Counted from the first letter of the stretch, positions 8,001-17,797 are shown. The stretch is 64,000 bases of DNA from Candidatus Praeruminimicrobium purgamenti (GCA_018433585.1 JAHDQW010000002.1:62001-126000); one strand, 5' to 3'. Made by a program: numbers and translations. The notes: a model not told the origin generated them from the sequence alone.

Positions 8001-9157
8001 TTTATAAAAAATTTTGCCAAAAAACTTTCGTCTATATTTACCGCTTTATGCGTACATAGTTCATGACAGCAAAAACAGGAAATACACTTGTCTCTGTTTA
8101 CGACAGGCTTTATTCCTTCCCCTATCAAAGATATGGCTTTTACAGGACAAGATTTTATGCATTGCAGACACGCAACGCATTTCTCCTGATCAACGGAAGG
8201 TTTAAGCCAAAGAAATTTGCCTATATGTTTGCCAATCATTACGGCCAGCCATCTAGGTATAATATTAAGTATTCTTGTGACTGGAAATTTTACATTTTTA
8301 AGATCAAATTTATTGAGTTTATCTCCGACCATTATAATATTATGTAAATCTGTATTGCCGAGATTTTTTTCTTTCAGGGGTTTAAAAAAAAGTTTATTTT
8401 TGCCGCCCAGAGCATTAAAAATAAATGTATCAAGGGCAACGGTATCGTAACTTCCGGCAATAATGCCAAAATTTCTTTTTTCTCCGTGAAGGCTTGGACC
8501 GTTCCCTTCAAGACCGACAACACCGTCGACAAGCGTAAACAAAACTTTTTCCTTAAGCATTCTGTATATCTCAGAAAGAAGATAAGCGAAATCCTCCTGT
8601 GTAGGAGCTAATTTATGGTATTCAATTTTCCTTGCACCGGGAATGCAGCCGTAAAAATTTTTTACTCCGCATGTAAATCCCATAAATGTATGGGTTTTCA
8701 GCTTGGGAAGATTTATAATACCGTCGCAGTCTATCAAAGCTTTTGTAATATGGATATATTTTATAGTCGGGTGAGATATTGAAACTTCAACTGAACCGGA
8801 TACTTCAAAATTAATCAGCTCAACCTGTTCCTTTTTTGCCAAATCAAGCATGCCTGTTTGTTTCCATAAATGGTCAACGCCTTTTAAAACATTCCCCGGA
8901 CTGTCTCCTATAACAGGTACGGCGCCTAAGGATTTTACAAGCCTGACGACTGATTTTACTATTAAGGGATGAGTCGTAACCGCCTGATCGGGAGTATAAG
9001 CGCTTAAAAGATTAGGCTTTATCAATATTTTAGATTTAGGCTTAATTACATCGGAAATATTGCCGAGCGATTTTATGGTTTTATCAACAAGACTCTGAAT
9101 ATGTTCTTCATCTTCGTAATTATCACAATAATATGCTGATACTATAGTTTTAAGCAT
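7997..9157 (-). CDS. DUF362 domain protein with two C-terminal [4Fe-4S] ferredoxin motifs
   Basis: The 386-residue protein has an N-terminal DUF362 domain (about residues 30-280, with the motif KPNLLSAYTPDQAVTTHP) and a ferredoxin-like C-terminus. The latter holds two CxxCxxCxxxC-like clusters: CVACLQCIKSCPVKA at about 331-345 and CISCFCCHELCTHKA at about 358-372. Such proteins are common in anaerobes but their reaction is not established. Neighbours are lpxL (4 bp overlap) and smc (8 bp gap), which do not reveal its role. TTAGGTG before the ATG is a plausible ribosome-binding site. Confidence 0.85.
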   Translation of the reverse strand: MLKTIVSAYYCDNYEDEEHIQSLVDKTIKSLGNISDVIKPKSKILIKPNLLSAYTPDQAVTTHPLIVKSVVRLVKSLGAVPVIGDSPGNVLKGVDHLWKQTGMLDLAKKEQVELINFEVSGSVEVSISHPTIKYIHITKALIDCDGIINLPKLKTHTFMGFTCGVKNFYGCIPGARKIEYHKLAPTQEDFAYLLSEIYRMLKEKVLFTLVDGVVGLEGNGPSLHGEKRNFGIIAGSYDTVALDTFIFNALGGKNKLFFKPLKEKNLGNTDLHNIIMVGDKLNKFDLKNVKFPVTRILNIIPRWLAVMIGKHIGKFLWLKPSVDQEKCVACLQCIKSCPVKAISLIGEGIKPVVNRDKCISCFCCHELCTHKAVNIDESFLAKFFIK

Positions 9158-9165
9158 ACAATCAC

Positions 9166-12100
9166 CTAAGCATTATTCTGGACTAAAATCTGGTCTATTT
9201 CCTTTTCGCTTTCCCTGTTCATTCTAACTGATATAATTTTGGAAACGCCTTGTTCTTCCATTGTAACGCCGTATAAAATATCCGCCATTTCCATTGTTCT
9301 CTTATTGTGTGTTACGACCATAAATTGTGTCTTTTGGGCAAATTCTTTTATAACGTTAATATATCTGCCTATATTTGCATCGTCCAAAGGAGCGTCAACT
9401 TCGTCCAATATACAAAAAGGAGACGGTTTAACCAAGAAAAAAGAAAACAGCAATGCGACAGCCGTAAGAGCTTTTTCTCCTCCTGAACATTGTAAAATAT
9501 TTTTCACGACTTTTCCCGGCGGCTGCGCGGAAATATCAACGCCGCTTTCCAAAAGATTATTTTCATCTGTTAAAAAGAGGTCTGCGTCTCCGCCGCCGAA
9601 TAATTTTTTATATAAGGTTTTGAAATTTTCTCTCACCAAATCAAATGTTTTTCTGAAATTTTCTATTGTCGTTTCATTAATCTTTTTTATAACTTCTTCC
9701 AAATCTTTCTTTGCCTTTAAAAGGTCCTGCTGCTGCGTTTGTATAAAAGTATATCTTTGTGAAAGCTGGTCATATTCTTCCTGAGCCGCCAAATTAACCT
9801 GTCCCAAACTTTCCATTTTCTTTTTAATTTTGTCTATCTCTTCTCTGTTGACTTCTACTCCGAGATACTGGTCTTTTATTTCGTCAAACGTTTTTCCGTA
9901 GGTTTCGCGGATTCTGGTTTCCAATAAATCTTTTTGGGCAGTAAATCCTTTTTTATCCCCTTCCATAGAACTTACTTCTTCTCTCAAAGATTCAACTTTA
10001 GTTCTTGTTTCGTGGATTACGTTGTTCTTAGAATCTATTTCATTCTGTATTTCCTGCTTTTTTGAAAAAACAACCTGTATTTCAGTTTCTTTCTGAGTTA
10101 ATTCGTCATTATATCTTTGAATATTGACGGCTTCGGTTTCCTGCTCTGTCAAAACCTGCTGCAACAGTAATTCTATTTCTGCCGTTCTGTTTGTTTTTTG
10201 CTCTATCTGGGCTTTTAAATTAGTTATATTTTCAACAATATACTGCTGTCCCTGCTGTCTGTGTTCCAAATCGCTTTTTCTTCTTTCAAACGATGCTGAT
10301 ATCTGCATATATTCCTGATGGAGAGGTTCTTCCTGAAGTCTCAGCGCCGACATTTCTGCTTCTATTTTATTTAAATTTTCATTAAGTTCGGCTGATTCGG
10401 TTTCAATATCTGCAAGCTGCTGGTCTATGTTTGCAACCCTTTCATTTACTCCGTCGGCAATTTGTTTTTTTATTTCTTTATCTTTGCCGAGTTTCTCAAT
10501 CTCGCTGACGGTATCGGCGATATCTGCCCTTTTCTGCGCTATTATCTCGTTGAAATTTTCTATCTGCGCATTTATTCTTATTTTTTCATTTGAATTTTTC
10601 TGATTATCAAAACTGATATTAAGTTTAATATCGGATTGCTTGTCTATTTCCAGAGTAATTTTTTCCAATTCCTGCTGTATAGAATCTATTTCCTGCTGCA
10701 TTTTTTTTATCTGTTCATCAATAAGAACAGGCTTATCGGAAATATTTTTTCCTCCGCCGAAAACTATAGCCTGTCCGTACACTTTGTCGTCATTTATAAA
10801 AATTCCCGTCGAAAGAAATTTTCCTACTTTTTCATACTCGGAAGAGCAGTTCAGCAGTTTAAATAATTCAACGGCGTTATCCGTGCTTTGCTGAATTTGT
10901 ATGGTATCCGGAATTTTTTCCAAAACTATAAAAGTCAGCTTGCATAAGCCGTTTTCATGCAAAAATTTAACGGCGTTTTCAGCCTGCTGCATCGTATCGC
11001 ATATCAAATAATCAATTTTCTCTCCAAGAGCATTTGCAACTATTTCAATTTTATCTATGTCGGGAGAAATGATGCCGCTTACCGTCGCTTTTATATAGCC
11101 TGCATCCGTAAGAGCTTTTACAGACGCTCTTATAGGGTCAGTTGAGTCAAATTCCTTTAATGTGCTTATTCTTCCTTCAAGACCTGCTATTTTTTTTCTG
11201 TATTCAATGCTTTTTTCTTTTAAATTATCTATTTCTGTCTCAACATTAAGGACTACCTGTTTTGTCGACGACTCTTTTTCTTCCAATTCAACCAAGAAAT
11301 TCTTTGACTGCAAAAGAGTTTGTTCATAATTTTCAATTTCCTGCGTTGAAGGCTCTATTTCGCTTTGCATTCTTATAATTGTTCTTTCTATTGAGCCGAC
11401 CTCGGCGTTTGCATCAGCCTGTTCCTGAAACACGGAAGTTTTTGAATTAATCAAAGAATCTTTCGTCTGATCCAAAGATTCAAGATTATTTCTAATATAA
11501 TCTTCCTGCTTTTCTAAATTTGCCAATTGTTCTTTAACGGAATTATATCTTATCTCTTTTTCAGAACATTCGGCTTTCAGCCTTTCAACTTCCTCTTCTA
11601 TACCGTCATCATTTGTATTTATTGTCGCTATATCATTCTCATATTTAAGAATTTTACCCTGCGCGTCTTCTATTTCTATTCTTAATCTTTCCTGTTCGGC
11701 AATTAATTCCGCGTCTTTCTGTCTTAAATTCCCGATTTTTGAATCCGCCAAAGCTATTGAAGTTTTAAAATCCGACAACTCTGAATTTAAAGAAACATAC
11801 CTGTCGTTGTTTTCAACCTGCGTAAGTCTTAAATCTTCAATTTCGGCTTCCAACTGGCTCAGAGAAGTATTTAATGTTTCAAATTCCCTGATTTTAGGTT
11901 CCAAATCTTTTTTAAGTATTGCAAGCTGTTCATATCCTCTTGCCAAGTTATTGACTATATCGGCTATTTCATATTTTGCAAGATCTTCCTGGTATTTTTT
12001 ATACTGTTTTGCTTTTTTAGCCTGTATGTCCAACTGTTTTATCTGGTTTTCGTATATTTTCAAAGAATCATCAAGCCTTGACATATCGGCTTCAATTTTT

Positions 12101-12645
12101 TCCAGTCTGTGCAAAGTTTCTTCTCTTCTGACCTTGTATTTTGCAACGCCTGCGGCTTCTTCAAAAAATTCTCTGCGGATTTCAGGATTTGCCATAACAA
12201 GTTCTTCAACTTTATTCTGTTCTATTATCGAATAACCGCCGCTTCCTATACCCGTATCCAAGAACAAGTCTTTTATATCTTTTAACCTGCATTGAACCTT
12301 ATTTATAAAGTATTCGCTTTCTCCGCTTCTGAATAATCTTCTTGTCACCGCAACTTCGGAATAATCTATCGGGATGGTATTTTGGGAATTATCAAAAGTT
12401 AAAGTAACTTCGGACATACCTGCCGTTGCTCTTGTTCTGGTACCTCCGAAAATAACATCCTGCATATTTTTGCTTCTCATTGATTTTGCTCTCTGCTCTC
12501 CCAAACACCAGCGTATAGAGTCAGAAATATTAGATTTGCCGCAGCCGTTAGGACCAATAATGGAAGAAACGCCCGGTTCAAACGTAAGAACGGTTTTATC
12601 GGCAAAAGATTTAAATCCGCAAAGTTCTAGTTTTTTTAGATACAT
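9166..12645 (-). CDS. smc: Chromosome segregation protein SMC
   Basis: The 1159-residue protein has the SMC layout: N-terminal ATPase head with Walker A GPNGCGKSN at about 32-40, a long coiled coil rich in Glu, Lys and Gln, a hinge near residues 490-640, a second coiled coil, and a C-terminal head with the signature CSGGEKALTAVALLF and Walker B PFCILDEVDAPLDDAN. The signature reads CSGGE rather than the usual LSGGE. SMC dimers with ScpA and ScpB condense and organise the chromosome; scpA and scpB are not in this window. It starts at the end of a short gap after the 58-residue membrane protein gene. Confidence 0.96.
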   Translation of the reverse strand: MYLKKLELCGFKSFADKTVLTFEPGVSSIIGPNGCGKSNISDSIRWCLGEQRAKSMRSKNMQDVIFGGTRTRATAGMSEVTLTFDNSQNTIPIDYSEVAVTRRLFRSGESEYFINKVQCRLKDIKDLFLDTGIGSGGYSIIEQNKVEELVMANPEIRREFFEEAAGVAKYKVRREETLHRLEKIEADMSRLDDSLKIYENQIKQLDIQAKKAKQYKKYQEDLAKYEIADIVNNLARGYEQLAILKKDLEPKIREFETLNTSLSQLEAEIEDLRLTQVENNDRYVSLNSELSDFKTSIALADSKIGNLRQKDAELIAEQERLRIEIEDAQGKILKYENDIATINTNDDGIEEEVERLKAECSEKEIRYNSVKEQLANLEKQEDYIRNNLESLDQTKDSLINSKTSVFQEQADANAEVGSIERTIIRMQSEIEPSTQEIENYEQTLLQSKNFLVELEEKESSTKQVVLNVETEIDNLKEKSIEYRKKIAGLEGRISTLKEFDSTDPIRASVKALTDAGYIKATVSGIISPDIDKIEIVANALGEKIDYLICDTMQQAENAVKFLHENGLCKLTFIVLEKIPDTIQIQQSTDNAVELFKLLNCSSEYEKVGKFLSTGIFINDDKVYGQAIVFGGGKNISDKPVLIDEQIKKMQQEIDSIQQELEKITLEIDKQSDIKLNISFDNQKNSNEKIRINAQIENFNEIIAQKRADIADTVSEIEKLGKDKEIKKQIADGVNERVANIDQQLADIETESAELNENLNKIEAEMSALRLQEEPLHQEYMQISASFERRKSDLEHRQQGQQYIVENITNLKAQIEQKTNRTAEIELLLQQVLTEQETEAVNIQRYNDELTQKETEIQVVFSKKQEIQNEIDSKNNVIHETRTKVESLREEVSSMEGDKKGFTAQKDLLETRIRETYGKTFDEIKDQYLGVEVNREEIDKIKKKMESLGQVNLAAQEEYDQLSQRYTFIQTQQQDLLKAKKDLEEVIKKINETTIENFRKTFDLVRENFKTLYKKLFGGGDADLFLTDENNLLESGVDISAQPPGKVVKNILQCSGGEKALTAVALLFSFFLVKPSPFCILDEVDAPLDDANIGRYINVIKEFAQKTQFMVVTHNKRTMEMADILYGVTMEEQGVSKIISVRMNRESEKEIDQILVQNNA

Positions 12646-12673
12646 TATTATTTATTCCAATGATTTTATTTAT

Positions 12674-12850
12674 CTATTGATAATCCTGAGGGGACAACCC
12701 TTCATAAGCTTTTCTCAGTCTGTCCACGGAAATTTTTCTTTTATCTTTTGATAAAAAAGCAAAAATTACCGTTGCAACAGAAGAAAATATCACAAAAAAA
12801 CACACAGCTCTGTAAAGAGTTTGAGAAATAGATTTATTTTTAGATACCAT
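12674..12850 (-). CDS. Small single-span membrane protein, 58 residues, unknown function
   Basis: Reading the reverse strand from 12850 gives a 58-codon frame starting MVSKNKSISQTLYRAVCF, with one hydrophobic segment at about residues 15-34 (CFFVIFSSVATVIFAFL) and a charged C-terminal tail (KDKRKISVDRLRKAYEGL) ending PQDYQ. Its ATG shares the A of the TAA stop of the upstream gene (TAATG), a coupling seen repeatedly in this window, which argues that it is translated. I recognise no family. It lies between the lysine-rich protein gene and smc, possibly in one transcript. The predicted topology is a short N-terminus followed by one membrane span and a basic tail. Confidence 0.65.
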   Translation of the reverse strand: MVSKNKSISQTLYRAVCFFVIFSSVATVIFAFLSKDKRKISVDRLRKAYEGLSPQDYQ

Positions 12851-13302
12851 TACGAAACCTTACATTTCCTGATATCCGATATTTTCAAGACATTTCCGTC
12901 ATTTCCAACCAATCTTGCCGATATTTTGCAGTCTCCTGATTTATAATACATCCAGTCAAACCACCAATATCCAGAAGCAAATCTGCAAGGCTGCCATTCT
13001 CCGCCATTGAAAGATATTTCCACATATCCGTCAAAAGATGCGCCTATTCTGATAACATAGTTATCTCCGCCGATCACTTCATTTTCACAAGGATGATCGA
13101 TGATTACATAAGCATTTGAGTTATTATTGTTATTTAAAACTTCTTTTTCGACAGCAACTGCCGGTTTTTTTACGCATGCTTTTTTTACTGTTGCCGCAGC
13201 TTTTGTTTTAACGTTTTTAGAATTAGAAGCAGTCTTCGTTTTCAAGCAATCTTTTTCTGAACTTACCTGCTTAACAGACTTCTTAACTTTTTTTGTTACC
13301 AT
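12850..13302 (-). CDS. Lysine-rich N-terminus with Ig-like C-terminal domain, unknown function
   Basis: The 150-residue protein has two distinct parts. Residues 1-62 are rich in Lys, Ala and Val with little else (KKVKKSVKQ, KTKAAATVKKACVKKPA), like the tails of histone H1-like DNA-binding proteins. Residues 68-150 form a compact beta-rich region starting YVIIDHPCENEVIGGDNYVI, with several Trp (GYWWFDWMYY) and an NGGEWQPC turn, resembling a single Ig-like or carbohydrate-binding-like fold. There is no signal peptide. A ribosome-binding site GGAGAG lies eight bases before the ATG. The gene has its own promoter and is TAATG-coupled to the small membrane protein. Function is unknown. Confidence 0.75.
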   Translation of the reverse strand: MVTKKVKKSVKQVSSEKDCLKTKTASNSKNVKTKAAATVKKACVKKPAVAVEKEVLNNNNNSNAYVIIDHPCENEVIGGDNYVIRIGASFDGYVEISFNGGEWQPCRFASGYWWFDWMYYKSGDCKISARLVGNDGNVLKISDIRKCKVS

Positions 13303-13337
13303 TTTTTGACACTCTCCAATTAAAATTTGACATTTAG

Positions 13338-13366
13338 ATTTTACAAACTTTTAACTATAAAATCAA
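13338..13366 (-). promoter_or_regulatory. Predicted promoter of the lysine-rich protein / small membrane protein / smc unit
   Basis: Minus-strand TTGATT (13361-13366) and TAAAAT (13338-13343) are spaced by 17 bp. The start of transcription would fall near 13331, about 29 bases before the ATG at 13302. Confidence 0.5.
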
Positions 13367-13445
13367 TACGAACAATATATTTCGGTCAAATTAAATAATC
13401 GAAAATTTATTTATCTAAAAAAATAATTATGCATTTAAAAATCAA

Positions 13446-13937
13446 TTATTTTTTCTGAGTTATAAATAAGTCCGGCACTTCAATTGCCGCAAAATCCACA
13501 CCGGCCTCTTTAAAGAGCGGTTTATATGAATCATCGGGATATTCGACACACATAAAAAATTTCGATATTCCCGCATTTACTAACATTTTAGCGCATAATA
13601 TGCACGGCGAATGAGTACAATATATTGTTGCTCCTTTTATATTGATTCCGTGGGTTCCTGCCTGAATTATAGCATTCTGTTCGGCATGTATCGCTCTGCA
13701 GATTTCGTGTCTTGTTCCTGAAGGGATCTGCATTTGATTTCTTAAACAGTCGAGTTCCAGACAATCTTTTGTACCGGAAGCTGCGCCGTTATATCCTGTC
13801 GTGAGAATTCTTTTATCTCTGACAATGACCGCGCCGACATGATGTCTTTTGCATGTTGATCTTTCCGCAACCAGCCATGCAAGTTTCATAAAATATTCGT
13901 TCCAAGATGGTCTTAAATCGCCGTTTTCTGTTTTCAT
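13446..13937 (-). CDS. dCMP deaminase (ComEB-like cytidine/deoxycytidylate deaminase)
   Basis: The protein has the zinc-dependent deaminase motifs IHAEQNAI (His ligand and catalytic Glu) and THSPCILCAKML (two Cys ligands), with an N-terminal PSWNEYFMKLAWLVAERSTC region typical of dCMP deaminases. The reaction is dCMP to dUMP, a source of dUMP for thymidylate. I prefer the start at 13937 (163 residues, beginning MKTENGDLRPSW), because family members start near that point; an in-frame ATG at 13982 would add 15 mostly hydrophobic residues. Neither has a clear ribosome-binding site, so the start is uncertain. The gene is divergent from the GH94 gene. Confidence 0.9.
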   Translation of the reverse strand: MKTENGDLRPSWNEYFMKLAWLVAERSTCKRHHVGAVIVRDKRILTTGYNGAASGTKDCLELDCLRNQMQIPSGTRHEICRAIHAEQNAIIQAGTHGINIKGATIYCTHSPCILCAKMLVNAGISKFFMCVEYPDDSYKPLFKEAGVDFAAIEVPDLFITQKK

Positions 13938-14034
13938 CAGCAGAATTAAACTAAAAATATACCGTCTTGTCAAATTGAGCATATTTTCATATAATCAGCG
14001 GGTTATCTAATTTTATTTTTCGGAGATTTTTAAA

Positions 14035-16701
14035 ATGAACGAGATTTGGTCTTACGATGAAAAAGGTCAATGTGTAGTTGAAAATTCAAGAGAACTAAAA
14101 CAACCGCTTGTACATATGCTGGCAAACAGCCCTAAATATTTTTCTATCTGCGATAACTTTTTAAGAGGATTCAGCGGCTTTGATTATACAAGAATGTTCG
14201 GAGAGTTTGACGGACCTAATTTTCCTAAAGGAAATGCCAGATTTTTGTGGATAAGGGAAAATAAACAGACATGGCTTGTAAACAACTATGATTTAACAAA
14301 CACTGAGACGGCAAATCCGAAATATGAAATGGGACTCGGATACGTAAAATTTTCAGGCTCGTCAAAAAAAATGCAGGTCAATGTTTCCGCAACAATTTTT
14401 GTTCCTTTGGAAGAAATGTCCGAAATATGGCTTGTAGACATAACAAACAACTCGAACAAAGACAAAGAACTTGATTTTATCCCGACGGTTCCTATATACG
14501 GCGGAAGCAGAGCATATGTGGAATACCACAGAGACGTTGTAAGACTATACAATAAAAGCAAAATAGACAAAGATATTGAAATTTTGCCCGGATTGGAATG
14601 GGTTGAAGGTCTTACCGACCCAAGCAATATCTGCTACTTTATGAGTGCGGAAACGCAAAACGGCAAAAAAGGAACAAGATTTTACTCTGACAGAGAAACA
14701 TTTTTGGGACCTAACGGAATGTGGCTTAAACCGGATGCAGTATTAAACGATGTTGCCCCTAAAAAACAATGCTGCGGAAAAGAAGCCGTAGGCGCAATAG
14801 AATTTAAAAAAGTTACCGTTCCTGCAGGAAAAACCGTAAGTTTTGTCGTTATAAACGGAATAGCTTTTAACGGCAGCGTTGAAGCTAAGAAAATGATAAA
14901 AAAATATTCTTATAAAAATGCCGTTAAAGCTTTTGACGATCTAAATAAATTCTGGGAAGAAAGAACAAACAGAGTCACAATAACAACTGCAAACAGTAAT
15001 TTTGACAACCTGTGGAATACATGGTGGTGCTATCAGCTGTCGATGAGATACTGGTTCGGAAATACCGCTCATCCTCAAACAGATTACGGCTCAGACTTTG
15101 CAGGATGGAGAGATTTCTGGCAGGATATGATGGCAGCAACCGTTATCGATCCTAAAGGTCTTGAAGAAAGAACGATAAAGACGCTTGAAGGAGTAAGACT
15201 TGACGGAACAAATGCAACAAGATTTTTTGCAAGAACAAAAGAATTCGGAAGCGATGAAGTAAACGGTTTGTGGTGCGATCATCCTTACTGGACCGCCCAA
15301 ACGGTAATGATTCTTATCAATTTTCTCGGAGACCCGAAATTCCTTTTCAAGGAAGGAATAGGATATTTTAAAGACTGTTACCAAAACAGAGGCGAGACAA
15401 AAAATCCCGACTGGAAAAAAGGATATATCGAAAATCAAAAAACAACGGCAAAAAAGCAATATTCAGGCACTGTAATAGAGCATTTGCTGGTCCAGATAAT
15501 GACGATGTTCTATGACGTAGGTCAAAACAACCTGTTGAAACAAAAAAGAGCAGACTGGAACGATGCAGTCGACCAGGTAAGAGGCGAGAACGTTACATTC
15601 TCTTTTGCCCTTGCCCAAAACTGCAATGAAGTTGCGGATTTGCTGGAAAAAATTGCGGCTATGCTTAACATAAAAGAAATCGAAATATTTGAAGAGTTAT
15701 CAATACTTATAGAAAACTGGAGCAATCAGATAAAAGATATTCCTTCAGACGTAAGGACAAAAACTCTCACGAAATATCTAAACAAAGTAAACGATGCAAT
15801 CTCAGGAAAAAAGATTAAAATCAAAGTAGAAAAAATACTGAAAGACCTGCGTATAAAAGCGCAGTTGGCTATAGATAACGCAAACAAGAAAGCTTGGAAC
15901 GGCAATTACTACTCCGGATATATTTTTTCAAACGGAAATCCTGTAGACACAGTATTTAAGAAAAATGCGTTAAACAAAAAAAATCCGACATCGGATGATT
16001 TTATGATGATGCTTATGCCTCAGACATGGTCATTGGTTTCAGGCGGAGCTGATAAAATAAACGCTTCCGAAAAAGTCATAGATTCTGTTTTTAAATATTT
16101 ATTTGATAAAGAAGTCGGCGCTTTGAAGCTTAATTATCCGGCCTATACAAAATTTGACAAAACCATAGGAAGAATAACGGGTTTTGCTCCGGGAACAAAA
16201 GAAAACAACGCTATTTTTTCACATGCAAACTTATTTTTTGTCTGGGCTTTGATAAAAAGAGGAATGCCTGATGAAGCATATAAAGTTTTCTCGGGAATCA
16301 ATCCTTTGTCCCATGAACATTCAATCATAAGAACAGGACCGTGGATACCGGAATATTATGTATCTTCGGATAATCCTAATATTGCCGGAAGAGGCGAATA
16401 TCCTGTATTGACAGGTTCCTGCGCATGGACAAGGTATGTATTCCAAAATTTCTTTTTCGGAGTTAAAGGAGTATTGGAAGGTTTGTTAATTAATCCTAAA
16501 TTGCCTGCGACAAAAGATTTTAAAGAATGCAGTCTTAAAATTAATTTCAGAAACGCAGTTTATGACATAAAATTCAAGAATCCTTCTTTAAAGAAAAATT
16601 CTTCCGTAAAAACTATTTTAGTAAACGGAAAAGAAATCGAAGGAAATATTGTTACGCCTTTTAAATCGGGAAAACATAGCATTGAAGTTACTTTAGCTTA
16701 A
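14035..16701 (+). CDS. GH94 family glycoside phosphorylase (cellobiose/chitobiose phosphorylase-like)
   Basis: The 888-residue protein has the layout of GH94 phosphorylases: an N-terminal beta-sandwich (residues 1 to about 290), a linker helix, an (alpha/alpha)6 barrel and a C-terminal beta domain. The barrel has GWRDFWQDMMAA near residue 361, corresponding to the GYRDxxQD motif, and RADWNDAVD at 505-513, which carries the general-acid Asp of the family. GH94 enzymes split beta-linked disaccharides with phosphate, saving ATP. The lack of a signal peptide means it acts inside the cell on imported sugars. Cellobiose is a sensible guess for a gut or lignocellulose habitat, but chitobiose, laminaribiose and cellodextrin enzymes share the fold. 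GGAG lies nine bases before the ATG. Confidence 0.9.
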   Translation: MNEIWSYDEKGQCVVENSRELKQPLVHMLANSPKYFSICDNFLRGFSGFDYTRMFGEFDGPNFPKGNARFLWIRENKQTWLVNNYDLTNTETANPKYEMGLGYVKFSGSSKKMQVNVSATIFVPLEEMSEIWLVDITNNSNKDKELDFIPTVPIYGGSRAYVEYHRDVVRLYNKSKIDKDIEILPGLEWVEGLTDPSNICYFMSAETQNGKKGTRFYSDRETFLGPNGMWLKPDAVLNDVAPKKQCCGKEAVGAIEFKKVTVPAGKTVSFVVINGIAFNGSVEAKKMIKKYSYKNAVKAFDDLNKFWEERTNRVTITTANSNFDNLWNTWWCYQLSMRYWFGNTAHPQTDYGSDFAGWRDFWQDMMAATVIDPKGLEERTIKTLEGVRLDGTNATRFFARTKEFGSDEVNGLWCDHPYWTAQTVMILINFLGDPKFLFKEGIGYFKDCYQNRGETKNPDWKKGYIENQKTTAKKQYSGTVIEHLLVQIMTMFYDVGQNNLLKQKRADWNDAVDQVRGENVTFSFALAQNCNEVADLLEKIAAMLNIKEIEIFEELSILIENWSNQIKDIPSDVRTKTLTKYLNKVNDAISGKKIKIKVEKILKDLRIKAQLAIDNANKKAWNGNYYSGYIFSNGNPVDTVFKKNALNKKNPTSDDFMMMLMPQTWSLVSGGADKINASEKVIDSVFKYLFDKEVGALKLNYPAYTKFDKTIGRITGFAPGTKENNAIFSHANLFFVWALIKRGMPDEAYKVFSGINPLSHEHSIIRTGPWIPEYYVSSDNPNIAGRGEYPVLTGSCAWTRYVFQNFFFGVKGVLEGLLINPKLPATKDFKECSLKINFRNAVYDIKFKNPSLKKNSSVKTILVNGKEIEGNIVTPFKSGKHSIEVTLA

Positions 16702-16710
16702 GAGGTTTTA

Positions 16711-17229
16711 ATGAAAAAGTTTCTGGCTTTTCTTTTACTGTTTATACTGAATTCGCATACCGTTTACGCGGAATTTCCCCTTTACGCCAAATATTTGACA
16801 AAAGGGATTGAAATAGTGTCGCCTGACGGAGAAAAAACTTCTTATACGAATGTTGACGAAGTCCCTGAAATACAATACGCATCGAAAATATTTGCTTTAG
16901 GCATGGTGATTCTTTCTTTTTACGGAGTAGATTTTACTTTAAAAAACAGACAGGGCTTATTTGTCGCAAAAAGTCCCGTAACCGAAGAATTCGTATTTTC
17001 AAAAGTTGAAAATTCAAATAACGGCGCAATTCCTATAATTTTTGACAAAAATACAAAAGCAGAGCTTACGCCAGAAGCAAAAATTTCTTTTAAGCGCGAA
17101 AATGATTCATTAACTTTAAAAGTTTTGATGGGAACTGTTCCTATGGAAGTAAACGGGAATAAATCAGAGTTGGCTGCAGGTGAAATTTTTACTTATAAAA
17201 TAAAAGAAGGAGACGAAAATGCCTTTTAA
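16711..17229 (+). CDS. Exported protein of unknown function
   Basis: The 172-residue protein has a clear signal peptide: MKK, a hydrophobic core FLAFLLLFIL, and a likely cleavage after VYA at residue 20. The mature part is beta-rich and shows a pattern (VLMGTVPMEVNGNKSELAAGE at about 136-156) resembling FecR-type or cupin-like strands, but I cannot assign a family. It follows the GH94 gene by 9 bp and overlaps rfbC by 11 bp, so it is in the same operon. No lipobox is present, which suggests a periplasmic location. Confidence 0.7.
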   Translation: MKKFLAFLLLFILNSHTVYAEFPLYAKYLTKGIEIVSPDGEKTSYTNVDEVPEIQYASKIFALGMVILSFYGVDFTLKNRQGLFVAKSPVTEEFVFSKVENSNNGAIPIIFDKNTKAELTPEAKISFKRENDSLTLKVLMGTVPMEVNGNKSELAAGEIFTYKIKEGDENAF

Positions 17230-17797
17230 ATTTAACAGATTGGCTGTCAGAGACGTAATACAGATAGAATCGGTAAAATTTAAAGATGAAAGAGGTTTCT
17301 TTGAAGAGGCGTTCAAACTTCCTGATTTTAAAAATTTCGGAATTAATTTAAACATAAAGCAAATTAATTTTTCCCATTCTTCAAAAGGAGTTTTGAGAGG
17401 TCTTCATTACCAGTTGGAACCTTTCGTTCAGGCTAAACTGGTCAGAGTTATTTCTGGAGCAATATTCGACGTTGCCGTTGACTTAAGAATAGGTTCTGAT
17501 ACATTCGGAAAATGGGTAGGAGCAATTTTAACTCCAAACGATAAAAATATGCTTTTCATTCCTGAAGGTTTTGCCCACGGATTTGAAGTTCTTTCTGATA
17601 CGGTAGATTTTGAATATTACTGTTCAAACATTTATGCCCCTGAATATGAAAGAGGTATTATATACAATGACTCCTTTTTGAATATTAAATGGCATACGGA
17701 AAAACCCCTTCTTTCTTCAAAAGATTCGGCTTATCCGGCTTTTGAATTCGCAGAGCATAATTTTGAATATAAAAACATAGAAAAGGTTTTTAAATAA
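17219..17797 (+). CDS. rfbC: dTDP-4-dehydrorhamnose 3,5-epimerase (RmlC/RfbC)
   Basis: The 192-residue protein is a cupin-fold RmlC. It has GFFEEAF near the N-terminus, the active-site stretch VLRGLHYQLEP containing the catalytic His, and IPEGFAHGFEVLSD later. It would epimerise C3 and C5 of dTDP-4-keto-6-deoxyglucose on the way to dTDP-rhamnose. Its stop overlaps the rfbD start as TAATG, so the last two steps of dTDP-rhamnose synthesis are coupled. rfbA and rfbB are not in the window. Confidence 0.92.
   Translation: MPFKFNRLAVRDVIQIESVKFKDERGFFEEAFKLPDFKNFGINLNIKQINFSHSSKGVLRGLHYQLEPFVQAKLVRVISGAIFDVAVDLRIGSDTFGKWVGAILTPNDKNMLFIPEGFAHGFEVLSDTVDFEYYCSNIYAPEYERGIIYNDSFLNIKWHTEKPLLSSKDSAYPAFEFAEHNFEYKNIEKVFK

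Noticed and set aside
9239-9784. Long plus-strand open frame opposite smc
   Set aside because: It is serine- and cysteine-rich, matches no family and is the mirror of the SMC coding frame.
11807-12235. 142-codon plus-strand frame opposite the smc N-terminal part
   Set aside because: Same reason: low-complexity antisense of a coiled-coil coding region with no own signals.
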